DNA of 64,000 bases from Aquirufa lenticrescens (GTDB lineage: Bacteria; Bacteroidota; Bacteroidia; Cytophagales; Spirosomataceae). The position numbers and the translations under genes are program-made. Where the stretch lies: positions 1,936,501-2,000,500 of the forward strand of contig NZ_CP049834.1 in NCBI RefSeq assembly GCF_019916085.1, in the 5' to 3' direction. This document shows positions 16,595 through 24,829 of this stretch, piece after piece (the stretch's first letter is position 1; each line of letters opens with the position of its first letter). Under the pieces are notes generated by a model. The model was not told where the DNA came from, made no database searches, and saw only the letters and a program-made list of their open reading frames with translations.

Positions 16595-16787
16595 ATAAAA
16601 TGGAGGGGTTTATTAATTTATAAACTGATTTTTAAACTATTTATTTTGAATCAAATTTCGGGTGCAAAATTAGCTAGGAAATTTCAATATTCCCATAATT
16701 ATTACAAAAAAAGACGTTAATCATAAGACTTTTTAAAGAACGTTATTTTGATAAATAATTTACACGTGTTAAATGCCGTTAAAATTC

Positions 16788-16817
16788 TTGAAAGAGAGGC
16801 TTTTTTCTGTATCTTCG
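16788..16817 (+). promoter_or_regulatory. Bacteroidota-type promoter of the FKBP gene
   Basis: TTG at 16788-16790 and TATCTTCG at 16810-16817 are separated by 19 bp, matching the Bacteroidota housekeeping consensus TTG-N19-TAnnTTTG with one mismatch. Transcription would begin about 16823, leaving a leader of ~28 nt before the ATG at 16851. This also argues against the upstream ATG at 16773. Confidence 0.6.
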
Positions 16818-16850
16818 AGGCTTTCTTTTGACATTAAATTAACACGGAAT

Positions 16851-17600
16851 ATGAAAATTAAATTACTTGCCATTCTTACTTGTCTTGTGTCTTTGTCTAC
16901 TTTGGCACAAACTAAATCCAAACCTAAGCCTACCACAAAACCGAAATTAACTATTTCACTGACAAAAGTGCCTGTGAAAGAATTTGCGAATCAAGTGGAT
17001 TCAGTTTCTTATGCCGTGGGTGTATTAGTTGCACAGAATTTCAAGTCTCAAAAGGTGACTTTGAATCCTGCGATGGTGGCCAAAGGTTTTGAGGCGGCTA
17101 CCCAAGGTGGCGCTTTGAAAATGACAGAACAAGAATGCCAAAACGTTGTTTCTTCTTATATGATGAAGAATCAAGAAGCACTTGCTTTGGAAAAATCGAA
17201 AGAATTTTTGCCAAATAAAGAGGCTGGGGAGAAGTTTTTAGCAGAGAATAAAAAGAAAGATTCTATTGTGGTAACTGCTTCTGGCTTACAATACAAAATT
17301 ATCAAATTAGGTACAGGCCCTAAGCCAGTAGCGACAGATAAAGTAAAGACTCATTACCACGGTACTTTAATTGATGGTACGGTATTTGACTCTTCTGTTC
17401 AACGTGGCGAACCTATTTCATTTCCGGTGACTGGAGTAATTCCTGGCTGGGTTGAAGCCTTACAATTGATGCCAGTAGGGTCTAAATTCAAATTGTTTGT
17501 ACCTGAATATTTAGCTTACGGTGTTCGTGGTGGTGGTCAAACGATCAAGCCCTATTCTGCTCTAGTTTTTGAAGTGGAATTATTAGAGATTGAAAAATAA
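16851..17600 (+). CDS. FKBP-type peptidyl-prolyl isomerase (Mip/FkpA-like)
   Basis: A 249-residue exported isomerase. A signal peptide (to about STLAQ, residue 20) is followed by a Lys/Pro-rich linker, a helical FKBP_N dimerisation region (about 45-130, VDSVSYAVGVLVAQNFKS) and the FKBP domain (about 140-247) with the active-site strands VKTHYHGTLIDGTVFDSS, GVIPGWVEAL and YLAYGVRG. It catalyses Xaa-Pro cis-trans isomerisation of periplasmic proteins. The start follows a good promoter. The next gene, a periplasmic C-terminal protease, starts 4 bp after its stop, so the two likely form a periplasmic quality-control operon. Confidence 0.9.
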   Translation: MKIKLLAILTCLVSLSTLAQTKSKPKPTTKPKLTISLTKVPVKEFANQVDSVSYAVGVLVAQNFKSQKVTLNPAMVAKGFEAATQGGALKMTEQECQNVVSSYMMKNQEALALEKSKEFLPNKEAGEKFLAENKKKDSIVVTASGLQYKIIKLGTGPKPVATDKVKTHYHGTLIDGTVFDSSVQRGEPISFPVTGVIPGWVEALQLMPVGSKFKLFVPEYLAYGVRGGGQTIKPYSALVFEVELLEIEK

Positions 17601-17604
17601 ATCT

Positions 17605-19707
17605 ATGAAGAAGATACTTCCTATTTTCATCCCGCTTTCCTTATTGGTTGTTTGGTTTATGCACGGTTCTGATCTGCAGAATCAAATCAATTACCAGGAG
17701 GGAGATTTGCAGCCTTCCGCTTTGCAGCGTAAAGTAGAAAGCAAAGTGTTCGAAATTTTGAGCAATTACCATTACCGCAAGGTGCCGGTAAATGACTCCT
17801 TGTCTTCGAAGATATTTGATTCCTACATAAAGCAATTAGACCCGAATAAGGTGTTCTTTTTAGCGGAGGATATCAATGATATAGAAAAGTATCGTTTTGC
17901 AATCGATGAGGCGTTGAATTTAGGAGATTTAACTCCTGCATTTCAAATTTATAACGTATACCAAAAAAGGATGAAGGCTCGCTATGCTTTCATTACTGCA
18001 CAATTGGATAAACCAACAGATTTTACTGTAGATGAAACCTACCAGCCAAATCGCGAGAAAGCGACTTGGGCAAAATCGGAGGCGGAGTTGGATGATTTTT
18101 GGCGTAAAGATTTAAAACGACAATTGTTAGACTGGAAAATTGGTGGTAAGGCAGACACTACGTCGGTACGCGAATTAAAAGAGCGTTACAAGCGGACGGA
18201 GAAGTATATGGCCAAAACGAAGTCAGAAGACGTTTTCCAAGTCTTTATGAATGCCTACACGGAGAGTATTGATCCGCATACAACCTACATGATTCCTAAG
18301 GCAGCGGAAGAATTCAATAAGGATATGTCTCAAAGTTTCGAAGGAATAGGGGCTACGCTTCGTCTAGAAGGCGATTATGTGAGTATTGTGGATTTAGTTC
18401 CAGGAGGGCCAGCCTACCGCAGCAAGCAAGTGAATCCGAAGGATCGCATCGTGGGTGTAGCGCAAGGAGAGGATGGGAAATTTGTCGATATCATCGGTTG
18501 GTTTACCGATGATGCGGTGAAATTAATTCGTGGTCCTAAAGGAACCGTGGTTCGCTTAAAGATATTGCCCGCCTCTGGTGTGACAGGCTCACCGACTACA
18601 GAAGTCCGCATCGTCCGTGAGAAGATTAAATTAGAAGAGCAGACCGCTAAGAAAGAAATTTTGTTTCAAAAACAAGGCGACAAAACTATTAAAATCGGTT
18701 TAATCACGATCCCAATGTTCTACCGTGATTTCGAAGGCGCTCGTAATAATGAAGCAGGTTTTAAATCAACTTCGGCGGATGTGCGCAAGTTTTTAGTGGA
18801 GTTCAAGAAAGAAGGTATTGATGCCTTGTTAATTGATTTGCGTAACAATGGAGGAGGATCCTTGATTGAAGCTGTTGATTTAACCGGTTTATTTATCACG
18901 TCTGGACCAGTGGTTCAGCGTAAAGAATCAACGGGCCAAATTACCCAAGAAAATGATGAGAATCCAGAATTAGTTTACGATGGCCCTATGGCAGTTTTGA
19001 TCAACCGTTTCTCTGCATCTGCTTCGGAAATTTTTGCTGGAGCCATTCAAGATTACCAACGCGGTATCATCGTGGGAGAGCAATCCTATGGAAAGGGAAC
19101 GGTTCAAAGCGTACTAGATTTAAGTCGTTTCGTTCGATCTGAGAAGGAAAATCCTGGTGTTTTGAAAATCACGTTAGAGAAATTCTACCGTATTACTGGA
19201 AGTTCTACTCAACACAAAGGCGTGAGCCCTGATTTCGCGTTGCCATCTGCTTTCTCTGCGGAGGAATTTGGCGAAAGCTCACAACCAAGTGCGTTGCCTT
19301 GGGATATGATTCGTTCTACGACGTTTACGAAGACGGGAAAAGTAAATCCAGCGACGGTTAAAACGTTGCAGGTAGCTTTCCAAAATCGTTTGAAAACGAA
19401 ACCTGAGCTATTGAAACTGAAAGAGGATTTAGAGCGTTGGAAGAAATTAAAGGAAACGAATTCGATTGCCTTGCAATATGATAAGCGCAAGAAGGAATTA
19501 GACGACCAAAAGAAAAAGCCAGATGAGACTACTGCAGTGATGGAAGCGATGGCGGGAGAGGCAGCAACGGATGTAGAGGGCAAAAAAGCGGAGTCGAAAG
19601 AAAAAGATAAGCACGCGAAAGATACGTATTTGAAAGAGACGCAGCAGATTATTGCGGATTGGCTGAAAGGACCAATGGCAAGCGTAAAACCAGTGGCTAA
19701 AAAATAA
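17605..19707 (+). CDS. prc: Carboxy-terminal processing protease Prc (S41 family)
   Basis: A 700-residue tail-specific protease. An N-terminal hydrophobic signal/anchor (residues 4-18) is followed by the Prc N-terminal helical domain, a PDZ domain (about 235-325, FEGIGATLRLEGDYVSIVDLVPGGPA), the S41 core with the nucleophile Ser in RFSASASEIF and the general-base Lys in QSYGKGTVQ, and a C-terminal DUF3340-like region ending in a charged Lys/Glu-rich tail. It cleaves unstructured C-termini of periplasmic proteins. The start at 17605 avoids an 11-bp overlap with the FKBP gene. The suhB start codon overlaps its stop by 1 bp. Confidence 0.93.
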   Translation: MKKILPIFIPLSLLVVWFMHGSDLQNQINYQEGDLQPSALQRKVESKVFEILSNYHYRKVPVNDSLSSKIFDSYIKQLDPNKVFFLAEDINDIEKYRFAIDEALNLGDLTPAFQIYNVYQKRMKARYAFITAQLDKPTDFTVDETYQPNREKATWAKSEAELDDFWRKDLKRQLLDWKIGGKADTTSVRELKERYKRTEKYMAKTKSEDVFQVFMNAYTESIDPHTTYMIPKAAEEFNKDMSQSFEGIGATLRLEGDYVSIVDLVPGGPAYRSKQVNPKDRIVGVAQGEDGKFVDIIGWFTDDAVKLIRGPKGTVVRLKILPASGVTGSPTTEVRIVREKIKLEEQTAKKEILFQKQGDKTIKIGLITIPMFYRDFEGARNNEAGFKSTSADVRKFLVEFKKEGIDALLIDLRNNGGGSLIEAVDLTGLFITSGPVVQRKESTGQITQENDENPELVYDGPMAVLINRFSASASEIFAGAIQDYQRGIIVGEQSYGKGTVQSVLDLSRFVRSEKENPGVLKITLEKFYRITGSSTQHKGVSPDFALPSAFSAEEFGESSQPSALPWDMIRSTTFTKTGKVNPATVKTLQVAFQNRLKTKPELLKLKEDLERWKKLKETNSIALQYDKRKKELDDQKKKPDETTAVMEAMAGEAATDVEGKKAESKEKDKHAKDTYLKETQQIIADWLKGPMASVKPVAKK

Positions 19708-20507
19708 TGAAAGCGTTAACCGATGTATTGGTAGAATCTTCGCAACTGGTTCGAGAGACCGGACGATGGATTCTGCAGCAATCATCGCAGTTTACGAGTT
19801 CGGATATTATCTACAAAGGAACGAATGATTTAGTTTCGTTTGTGGACCAGCAGGCTGAAGCAAAATTAAAGCAAGGTCTTTCGGCTATTTTTCCAGAGGC
19901 TGACTTTATCGCGGAGGAAACTTCATCCAATTATGAGGAAGTAGGAGATGGTTATTATTGGGTAATTGATCCTTTGGATGGCACCACGAATTTCCTGCAC
20001 AAATTACCCGTATTTGCGGTTTCGGTGGGTTTGATTCTGAATAAACAGCCCATTCTAGGTTTAATATATGAACCGAATCGCGATGAATTATTTACGGCGG
20101 TAAAGGGCCACGGAGCGCATTTGAATGGCAAACCCATCCAAGTTTCCCCTGAAAATTCGCTTGCTAAGTCCTTACTGGCTACCGGATTTCCCTATTATGA
20201 TTTCTCATACCAAGACCGCTATTTAGATTTATTGAAGGAACTAATGCGTTCCTCGCACGGTTTAAGACGCATGGGTGCGGCGGCCATTGATTTAGCGTAT
20301 ACGGCTTGTGGGCGTTTTGAAGGTTTTTTTGAGGCTAATTTGAAGCCCTGGGATGTCGCTGCAGGTAAAATTATTATCGAAGAAGCAGGAGGAATGGTGA
20401 CCAATTTTTCGGGTGGCCAAGACGTTATTTTTACGGGTGAAATTATAGGTGCAGGTCCCATATTCTCGGAATTTTTAGGAACTTTGCAGTCTAAGTGGTT
20501 TGATTAA
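19707..20507 (+). CDS. suhB: Inositol monophosphatase family protein
   Basis: A 266-residue Mg-dependent phosphatase of the IMPase family. The metal-binding motifs are all present: FIAEE (Glu pair), WVIDPLDGTTNF, and the C-terminal LKPWDVAAGKIIIEEAGG. It hydrolyses inositol-1-phosphate or related sugar phosphates; SuhB in Enterobacteria also takes part in rRNA antitermination, which cannot be judged here. It is translationally coupled to prc (TAATG overlap) and is followed 1 bp later by a small Cys-rich membrane peptide. The symbol reflects family membership rather than proven function. Confidence 0.85.
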   Translation: MKALTDVLVESSQLVRETGRWILQQSSQFTSSDIIYKGTNDLVSFVDQQAEAKLKQGLSAIFPEADFIAEETSSNYEEVGDGYYWVIDPLDGTTNFLHKLPVFAVSVGLILNKQPILGLIYEPNRDELFTAVKGHGAHLNGKPIQVSPENSLAKSLLATGFPYYDFSYQDRYLDLLKELMRSSHGLRRMGAAAIDLAYTACGRFEGFFEANLKPWDVAAGKIIIEEAGGMVTNFSGGQDVIFTGEIIGAGPIFSEFLGTLQSKWFD

Positions 20508-20508
20508 T

Positions 20509-20673
20509 ATGGAAAACGGGATCATCTTTTTGGTATTTGCTGCGGCGCTCGTTTATTTAGTTCGCCTAGTATACAATCAGTTTTGGGGTAAGAATGCAGG
20601 AAACTGTGCCAAAGGCTGTGGAACTTGCGCGGCTTCTTCCACCATCGATAAAATGAACAGTGAAAGAAGCTAA
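20509..20673 (+). CDS. Small Cys-rich membrane protein (FeoB-associated type)
   Basis: A 54-residue protein. One N-terminal membrane segment (about residues 4-22, GIIFLVFAAALVYLVRLVY) is followed by a cluster of three Cys in CAKGCGTC (residues 33-40) and a short polar tail. This arrangement matches the small FeoB-associated Cys-rich membrane proteins, common in Bacteroidota and proposed to help iron transport or metal binding. No feoB is in the window. It starts 1 bp after suhB and overlaps the GTG start of the ABC exporter by 14 bp, which supports real translation in this operon. Confidence 0.7.
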   Translation: MENGIIFLVFAAALVYLVRLVYNQFWGKNAGNCAKGCGTCAASSTIDKMNSERS

Positions 20674-22411
20674 TTCCGGTAAAACATTCGATTTTCAGAT
20701 CATTAAACGGTTATACGGCTTTATTCAGCCCTACCGTTTTCGCTTTTGGTTTCTCGTATTTTTGATTCTTTGTATGGCGGGGATTTCACCCGTTGTGCCC
20801 TTACTCATACGCTATACCTTAGATAATTACTTAGGCTTGACTTTCGCCTCCGATTTAGTTCGTATGCTCGGTTGGATGCTGGGAGCACTTTTATTACAAA
20901 CAGGTCTGCAGTTTTCTACCTCTTATTTAGCTGGTTACTTAGGCCAAACCGTCATCCGCGATATTCGTATTCAATTGTATGAAAAGATCGTTAATCTGCG
21001 ATTAGCCTTCTTTGATGCGACGCCTATCGGGCGTTTAGTAACGAGGACGGTGTCAGATATTGAAACATTGAATGATGTCTTTTCAGAAGGTTTAGCTTCC
21101 ATTGCTGGTGATTTACTACAATTATTTCTGATTTTAGGGGTGATGTTTTATGCGGATTGGCGCTTGACCTTGATCATCATTGCGACAGTTCCTTTCATGG
21201 TCTTTTCGACCTATGTGTTCAAGGAATATATTAAGAAGTCATTTAATGAGGTTCGGACGGCGGTAGCTAATCTAAATTCCTTTGTACAGGAGCATATCTC
21301 TGGAATGTTAATCGTCCAAATGTTCCACGCTGAAAAGCAAGAATTAGCGAAATTCAACCGTATTAACGAAGAGCATCGCGATGCCAATATTCGAGGTATT
21401 TTGGCTTATTCGGTCTTTTTTCCGGTAGCTGATGTTATTGCAGCAATTGGAACGGGGCTTGTAGTGTGGGCTGCGTCTACCTATATCGTGAAAGAAGAGA
21501 TGGGAGTGGGGACATTGACTGCATTCATTATGTTCATTAACTTGTTTTACCGTCCCATTCGAATGCTAGCGGATCGTTTCAATACCCTACAAATGGGGAT
21601 TGTGTCAACGGAGCGCATTTTAACCCTTTTGGATTCGACAGATTATATCCAAAATAACGGTACAATTGAGGCGGATCACATCGATGGTAAAATTGAATTT
21701 TCGGATGTTACTTTCGCGTATCAGGAGCCTGAATGGGTAGTTAAAAATGTGAGCTTTACGGTGGAAGCGGGCAAAACCTGTGCTATTGTGGGAGCGACAG
21801 GAGCAGGTAAATCGTCTATTATAGGTCTTTTAGGGCGTTTGTATGATTGCCAAAGCGGTGAAATTAACATCGATGGCGTTCCTCTAACCTCTTACGAAAT
21901 TGGCTCTTTGCGTAAAAATATCGCCGTTGTTTTGCAGGATGTATTCTTGTTTAGCTCATCAATTGCATACAATATTCATTTAGGAGACGAATCCATCACG
22001 AATGAAAAAATGGTAGAAGCCGCGAAAGCGGTGGGTGTCCATGATTTCATTCTTTCACTACCGGGTGGCTATGATTATGAGGTTAAAGAGCGCGGAGCGA
22101 CCTTAAGTGTGGGACAAAGGCAGTTGATTTCGTTTGTACGTGCTTTGGTCCATAACCCGAAGATTATTGTCTTAGATGAAGCTACATCCTCCGTGGATTC
22201 TGAGACGGAAGTGTTGATTCAGCAAGCCATTTCTACGTTGATGAAAGGGCGTACTGCCGTGGTGATTGCCCATCGTCTGTCTACCATTCGGAATTCAGAT
22301 CAAATTTTAGTGATGGACAAAGGCGAAATTAAGGAACGGGGTACACAGGATGAATTATTGGCTTTGGATGGTTTATATGCGCAACTCTATCATCTACAAT
22401 TCAGAAAATAA
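20660..22411 (+). CDS. ABC exporter, fused permease and ATPase (MsbA/MdlB-like)
   Basis: A 583-residue half-transporter. The N-terminal six-helix ABC exporter domain (about residues 15-310) precedes the ATPase with Walker A GATGAGKSS, signature LSVGQRQLISFVRAL, Walker B IIVLDEATSSVD and the switch His (IAHRLST). Homodimers of such proteins export lipids, drugs or peptides; a heterodimer partner is not nearby. It starts with GTG at 20660 inside the end of the small Cys-rich gene, so the two are translationally coupled. Substrate unknown; MsbA-type lipid A export is possible but not shown. Confidence 0.9.
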   Translation: MKEANSGKTFDFQIIKRLYGFIQPYRFRFWFLVFLILCMAGISPVVPLLIRYTLDNYLGLTFASDLVRMLGWMLGALLLQTGLQFSTSYLAGYLGQTVIRDIRIQLYEKIVNLRLAFFDATPIGRLVTRTVSDIETLNDVFSEGLASIAGDLLQLFLILGVMFYADWRLTLIIIATVPFMVFSTYVFKEYIKKSFNEVRTAVANLNSFVQEHISGMLIVQMFHAEKQELAKFNRINEEHRDANIRGILAYSVFFPVADVIAAIGTGLVVWAASTYIVKEEMGVGTLTAFIMFINLFYRPIRMLADRFNTLQMGIVSTERILTLLDSTDYIQNNGTIEADHIDGKIEFSDVTFAYQEPEWVVKNVSFTVEAGKTCAIVGATGAGKSSIIGLLGRLYDCQSGEINIDGVPLTSYEIGSLRKNIAVVLQDVFLFSSSIAYNIHLGDESITNEKMVEAAKAVGVHDFILSLPGGYDYEVKERGATLSVGQRQLISFVRALVHNPKIIVLDEATSSVDSETEVLIQQAISTLMKGRTAVVIAHRLSTIRNSDQILVMDKGEIKERGTQDELLALDGLYAQLYHLQFRK

Positions 22412-22414
22412 ACG

Positions 22415-22422
22415 TATCTTTG
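22415..22422 (+). promoter_or_regulatory. Perfect -7 element of bamD
   Basis: TATCTTTG matches the Bacteroidota -7 consensus TAnnTTTG exactly; no TTG lies at the expected -33 position. The ATG of bamD begins only 8 bp after the element, so a start of transcription 5-7 nt downstream would give an almost leaderless mRNA. Confidence 0.55.
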
Positions 22423-22429
22423 CGGGCTT

Positions 22430-23320
22430 ATGAATTTGAAAAATAAAATAGTAGTTTGTTTAATCGCCTTAATCGGTTTAAGTGCGTGTGGTAAGTTCGA
22501 GAAGTTCAGAAAGAGCGCGAGCGTAACAACGAAATACAAAGCCGCTGTCGATTATTACAAGAAAAAAGAATTTGATAAGGCTGGAATCCTTTTTGATGAG
22601 GTTTTGCCGTTGCTGACGGGAGATTCAACCCAGGAAATGGCTACTTTTTATCAGGCTAAATGTGACTTTGAATTAGCTAATTATACCGTTGCAAATACAC
22701 ACTTCAAGCGTTTTTCAGAGGTTTTCTCTCGTTCTGAATTTGCAGAAGAATCCATTTATATGGCTGCCTTCTCATTGTATAAAGATTCACCTAATTTCAA
22801 TTTAGATCAAACAGGTACTTTGTCCGCCATTAACGAATTGCAGAGTTATTTGAACAATTATCCGGATTCAAAATACCGCGAAGATTGTAGTTTGATGATC
22901 AAGGATCTTCGTAAGAAATTAGAGAAAAAAGCCTACGAAAAGGCGAAGCTGTATTACAAGACGTCACCATTTAATATTGCGTCATTGAAGTCAGCCGTTA
23001 TCGAGATTACGAATTTTCAACGTGACTTCCCTGATTCCGACTACAATGAGGAGATGGCCTATTTCAAGGTAGTTTCCCAGTTTGATTTGGCAAAAAGTAC
23101 AGTTGAATTCAAACAAAAAGAGCGATATGAGGAAGTATTAAAGTTTTATTTAGAATTCATTGATAAATACCCACAAAGCTCTTATCTGAAAACGGCTGAA
23201 AAATGGTACACGACGAGTCAAAATGAAGTGACCCGTATCGCTAAATTAGAAGCTGAATACAAAGCATTGCAGGAAAAAGAGAAGTCGAATACTTCGAAAA
23301 TTGCTACGAGCCCGCAATAG
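22430..23320 (+). CDS. bamD: Outer membrane assembly factor BamD
   Basis: A 296-residue lipoprotein. The signal peptide has lipobox LSAC (Cys about residue 20). The mature part consists of tetratricopeptide-like helical repeats (YKAAVDYYKKKEFDKAGILFDEVL and following), as in BamD/YfiO. It is part of the BAM complex that inserts beta-barrel proteins in the outer membrane. In Bacteroidota bamD commonly heads a cluster with rpoZ, coaBC, porD and recN; here rpoZ and porD follow directly. Confidence 0.9.
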   Translation: MNLKNKIVVCLIALIGLSACGKFEKFRKSASVTTKYKAAVDYYKKKEFDKAGILFDEVLPLLTGDSTQEMATFYQAKCDFELANYTVANTHFKRFSEVFSRSEFAEESIYMAAFSLYKDSPNFNLDQTGTLSAINELQSYLNNYPDSKYREDCSLMIKDLRKKLEKKAYEKAKLYYKTSPFNIASLKSAVIEITNFQRDFPDSDYNEEMAYFKVVSQFDLAKSTVEFKQKERYEEVLKFYLEFIDKYPQSSYLKTAEKWYTTSQNEVTRIAKLEAEYKALQEKEKSNTSKIATSPQ

Positions 23321-23340
23321 TATTTCTTAAAAATTAACGT

Positions 23341-23348
23341 TAAATTTG
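23341..23348 (+). promoter_or_regulatory. -7 element upstream of rpoZ
   Basis: TAAATTTG matches TAnnTTTG and is 20 bp before the rpoZ start codon. No clear -33 TTG was found at the right distance, so this may be a weak internal promoter within the bamD-rpoZ-porD cluster. Confidence 0.4.
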
Positions 23349-23368
23349 CAATCTTAAATTATATAGAG

Positions 23369-23695
23369 ATGTCTAAGACTCCAACAAATCCATCCATCAT
23401 TACACGTGATGTAGACAAGATCGCTGCTAAAACTGGTAACGTTTACGAATCAATTACAATCGTAGGACAACGTGCCCGTCAGATTTCTAGCAAGATGAAA
23501 GAAGAATTATCAGGTAAATTATCTGAGTTCGCTTCTTCTGTAGATAATCTAGAAGAGATTTTTGAGAACCGTGAGCAAATCGAAATCTCAAAATACTACG
23601 AGCGTATGCCTAAGCCTTCGGCTTTAGCTATCGATGATTTTTTAGCTGATAAAGTTGATTTCAGAAACCGCGAAGAAGGTACAACTGAAAACTAA
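23369..23695 (+). CDS. rpoZ: RNA polymerase omega subunit (Bacteroidota type)
   Basis: A 108-residue RpoZ/Rpb6-like protein. The conserved core is VYESITIVGQRARQISSKMKEEL (about residues 25-47), followed by an acidic tail (YYERMPKPSALAIDDFLADKVDF) typical of the Bacteroidota form. It promotes assembly of beta-prime into RNA polymerase. Its place between bamD and porD is the usual one in this phylum. Confidence 0.9.
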   Translation: MSKTPTNPSIITRDVDKIAAKTGNVYESITIVGQRARQISSKMKEELSGKLSEFASSVDNLEEIFENREQIEISKYYERMPKPSALAIDDFLADKVDFRNREEGTTEN

Positions 23696-23720
23696 TCAAC
23701 ACTGATTTTAACGATCGATC

Positions 23721-24623
23721 ATGAAATCAATACGATTTCTGTTGATATTCCTTTTAAGTTCTTGGGCTGTTCAAGCTCAAGAACTTTTAACTTCCATTAG
23801 TATCAGTACCGAGCAATTACAGCTCGATCAGCAGCGAGGCGGTTCTCAAGTCTACGCTGAATTACAAAGAACGATGCAGGAATTTATGAATGGCCGGAGA
23901 TGGTCATCAGATAATTTTGCGACGGAAGAAAAAATCAAACTCAACATCAATTTACTGTTAACAAAATCCTCAGCGCAAGGTGATATTGAAGCTACTGCGC
24001 GTGTGCAAGTGTTGCGTCCTGTTTTTGGCACTTCTTATGAGACTGTATTGTTAAATTTAGTAGACAAGAATTTCAATTTCAAGTACCAATTAGGCACGCC
24101 CATCACCTACAATGACAATAGTTTCTCTGATAATCTGAGTTCGTTGATGGCCTTTTATGCCTATTTGGGATTAACGTATTCTTACGATTCTTTTGGACCT
24201 CGTGGTGGAGAACCATTCGTGCAGAAGTTGAATAATCTAACGAATCTAGCCCAAAATTCGGGTTCAGGATGGGGTGTTATCTCCGATGTGCGAAGCAGAA
24301 TGGGAGTCTCGGAAAACTTGATTAATCAAAATCTTCAACCGATGCGTGATGTCTATTATGATTACCATCGAGTTTATTTAGACAAAATGTCTGAGAATCC
24401 AGATGCCGCCAGAAAAGGTATGTTAGAGATTTTGAAATCGATTCGTCAAATCAATTCATTGCGTCCTGGTGCGGCTAGTATTCGGGTCTTTTTTGATGCC
24501 AAATCAGAAGAAATTATTTCCCTTCTCGATGAAGCCCTGCCGGCAGAACGCCAGCAAGCATTTACGTATTTGAGTACGTTAGATCCGATTAGGACGGAGG
24601 CTTATCGCAGATTATTAAAATAG
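23721..24623 (+). CDS. porD: T9SS-associated protein PorD (DUF4835)
   Basis: A 300-residue exported protein with a signal peptide ending near VQAQ. The pattern of the DUF4835/PorD family is clear: ARVQVLRPVFGTSYETVLLNLVDKNFNFKY near residue 95, then DNLSSLMAFYAYLGLTYSYDSFGPRGGEPF. PorD proteins have been linked to the type IX secretion system of Bacteroidota. The gene starts 25 bp after rpoZ; the coaBC gene that usually lies between them, and recN that usually follows, are absent here. After it come 206 bp without a recognisable gene. Confidence 0.82.
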   Translation: MKSIRFLLIFLLSSWAVQAQELLTSISISTEQLQLDQQRGGSQVYAELQRTMQEFMNGRRWSSDNFATEEKIKLNINLLLTKSSAQGDIEATARVQVLRPVFGTSYETVLLNLVDKNFNFKYQLGTPITYNDNSFSDNLSSLMAFYAYLGLTYSYDSFGPRGGEPFVQKLNNLTNLAQNSGSGWGVISDVRSRMGVSENLINQNLQPMRDVYYDYHRVYLDKMSENPDAARKGMLEILKSIRQINSLRPGAASIRVFFDAKSEEIISLLDEALPAERQQAFTYLSTLDPIRTEAYRRLLK

Positions 24624-24829
24624 CGAGCTGCTTCGTAGCAGTAGCCAAGTTGATTGTGGTCATTCCACAGTAGTCGCAAGTGGCTTAGTAATTAGTCCGA
24701 AGAATAAAAGAGGTTTTTTGAATGAAATTCCCGAACCTAAAATTTTGTTTGGCTGAGAGTATTTTAAAAAGCAATTCAGAAAATTATTGCGCAGCACAAT
24801 TTTCAAATTGTTATTTAAAATGCCTCAGC

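Noticed and set aside
24624-24829. Possible small RNA in the gap between porD and tilS
   Set aside because: No promoter motif, stable hairpin or terminator stands out in this AT-rich stretch.
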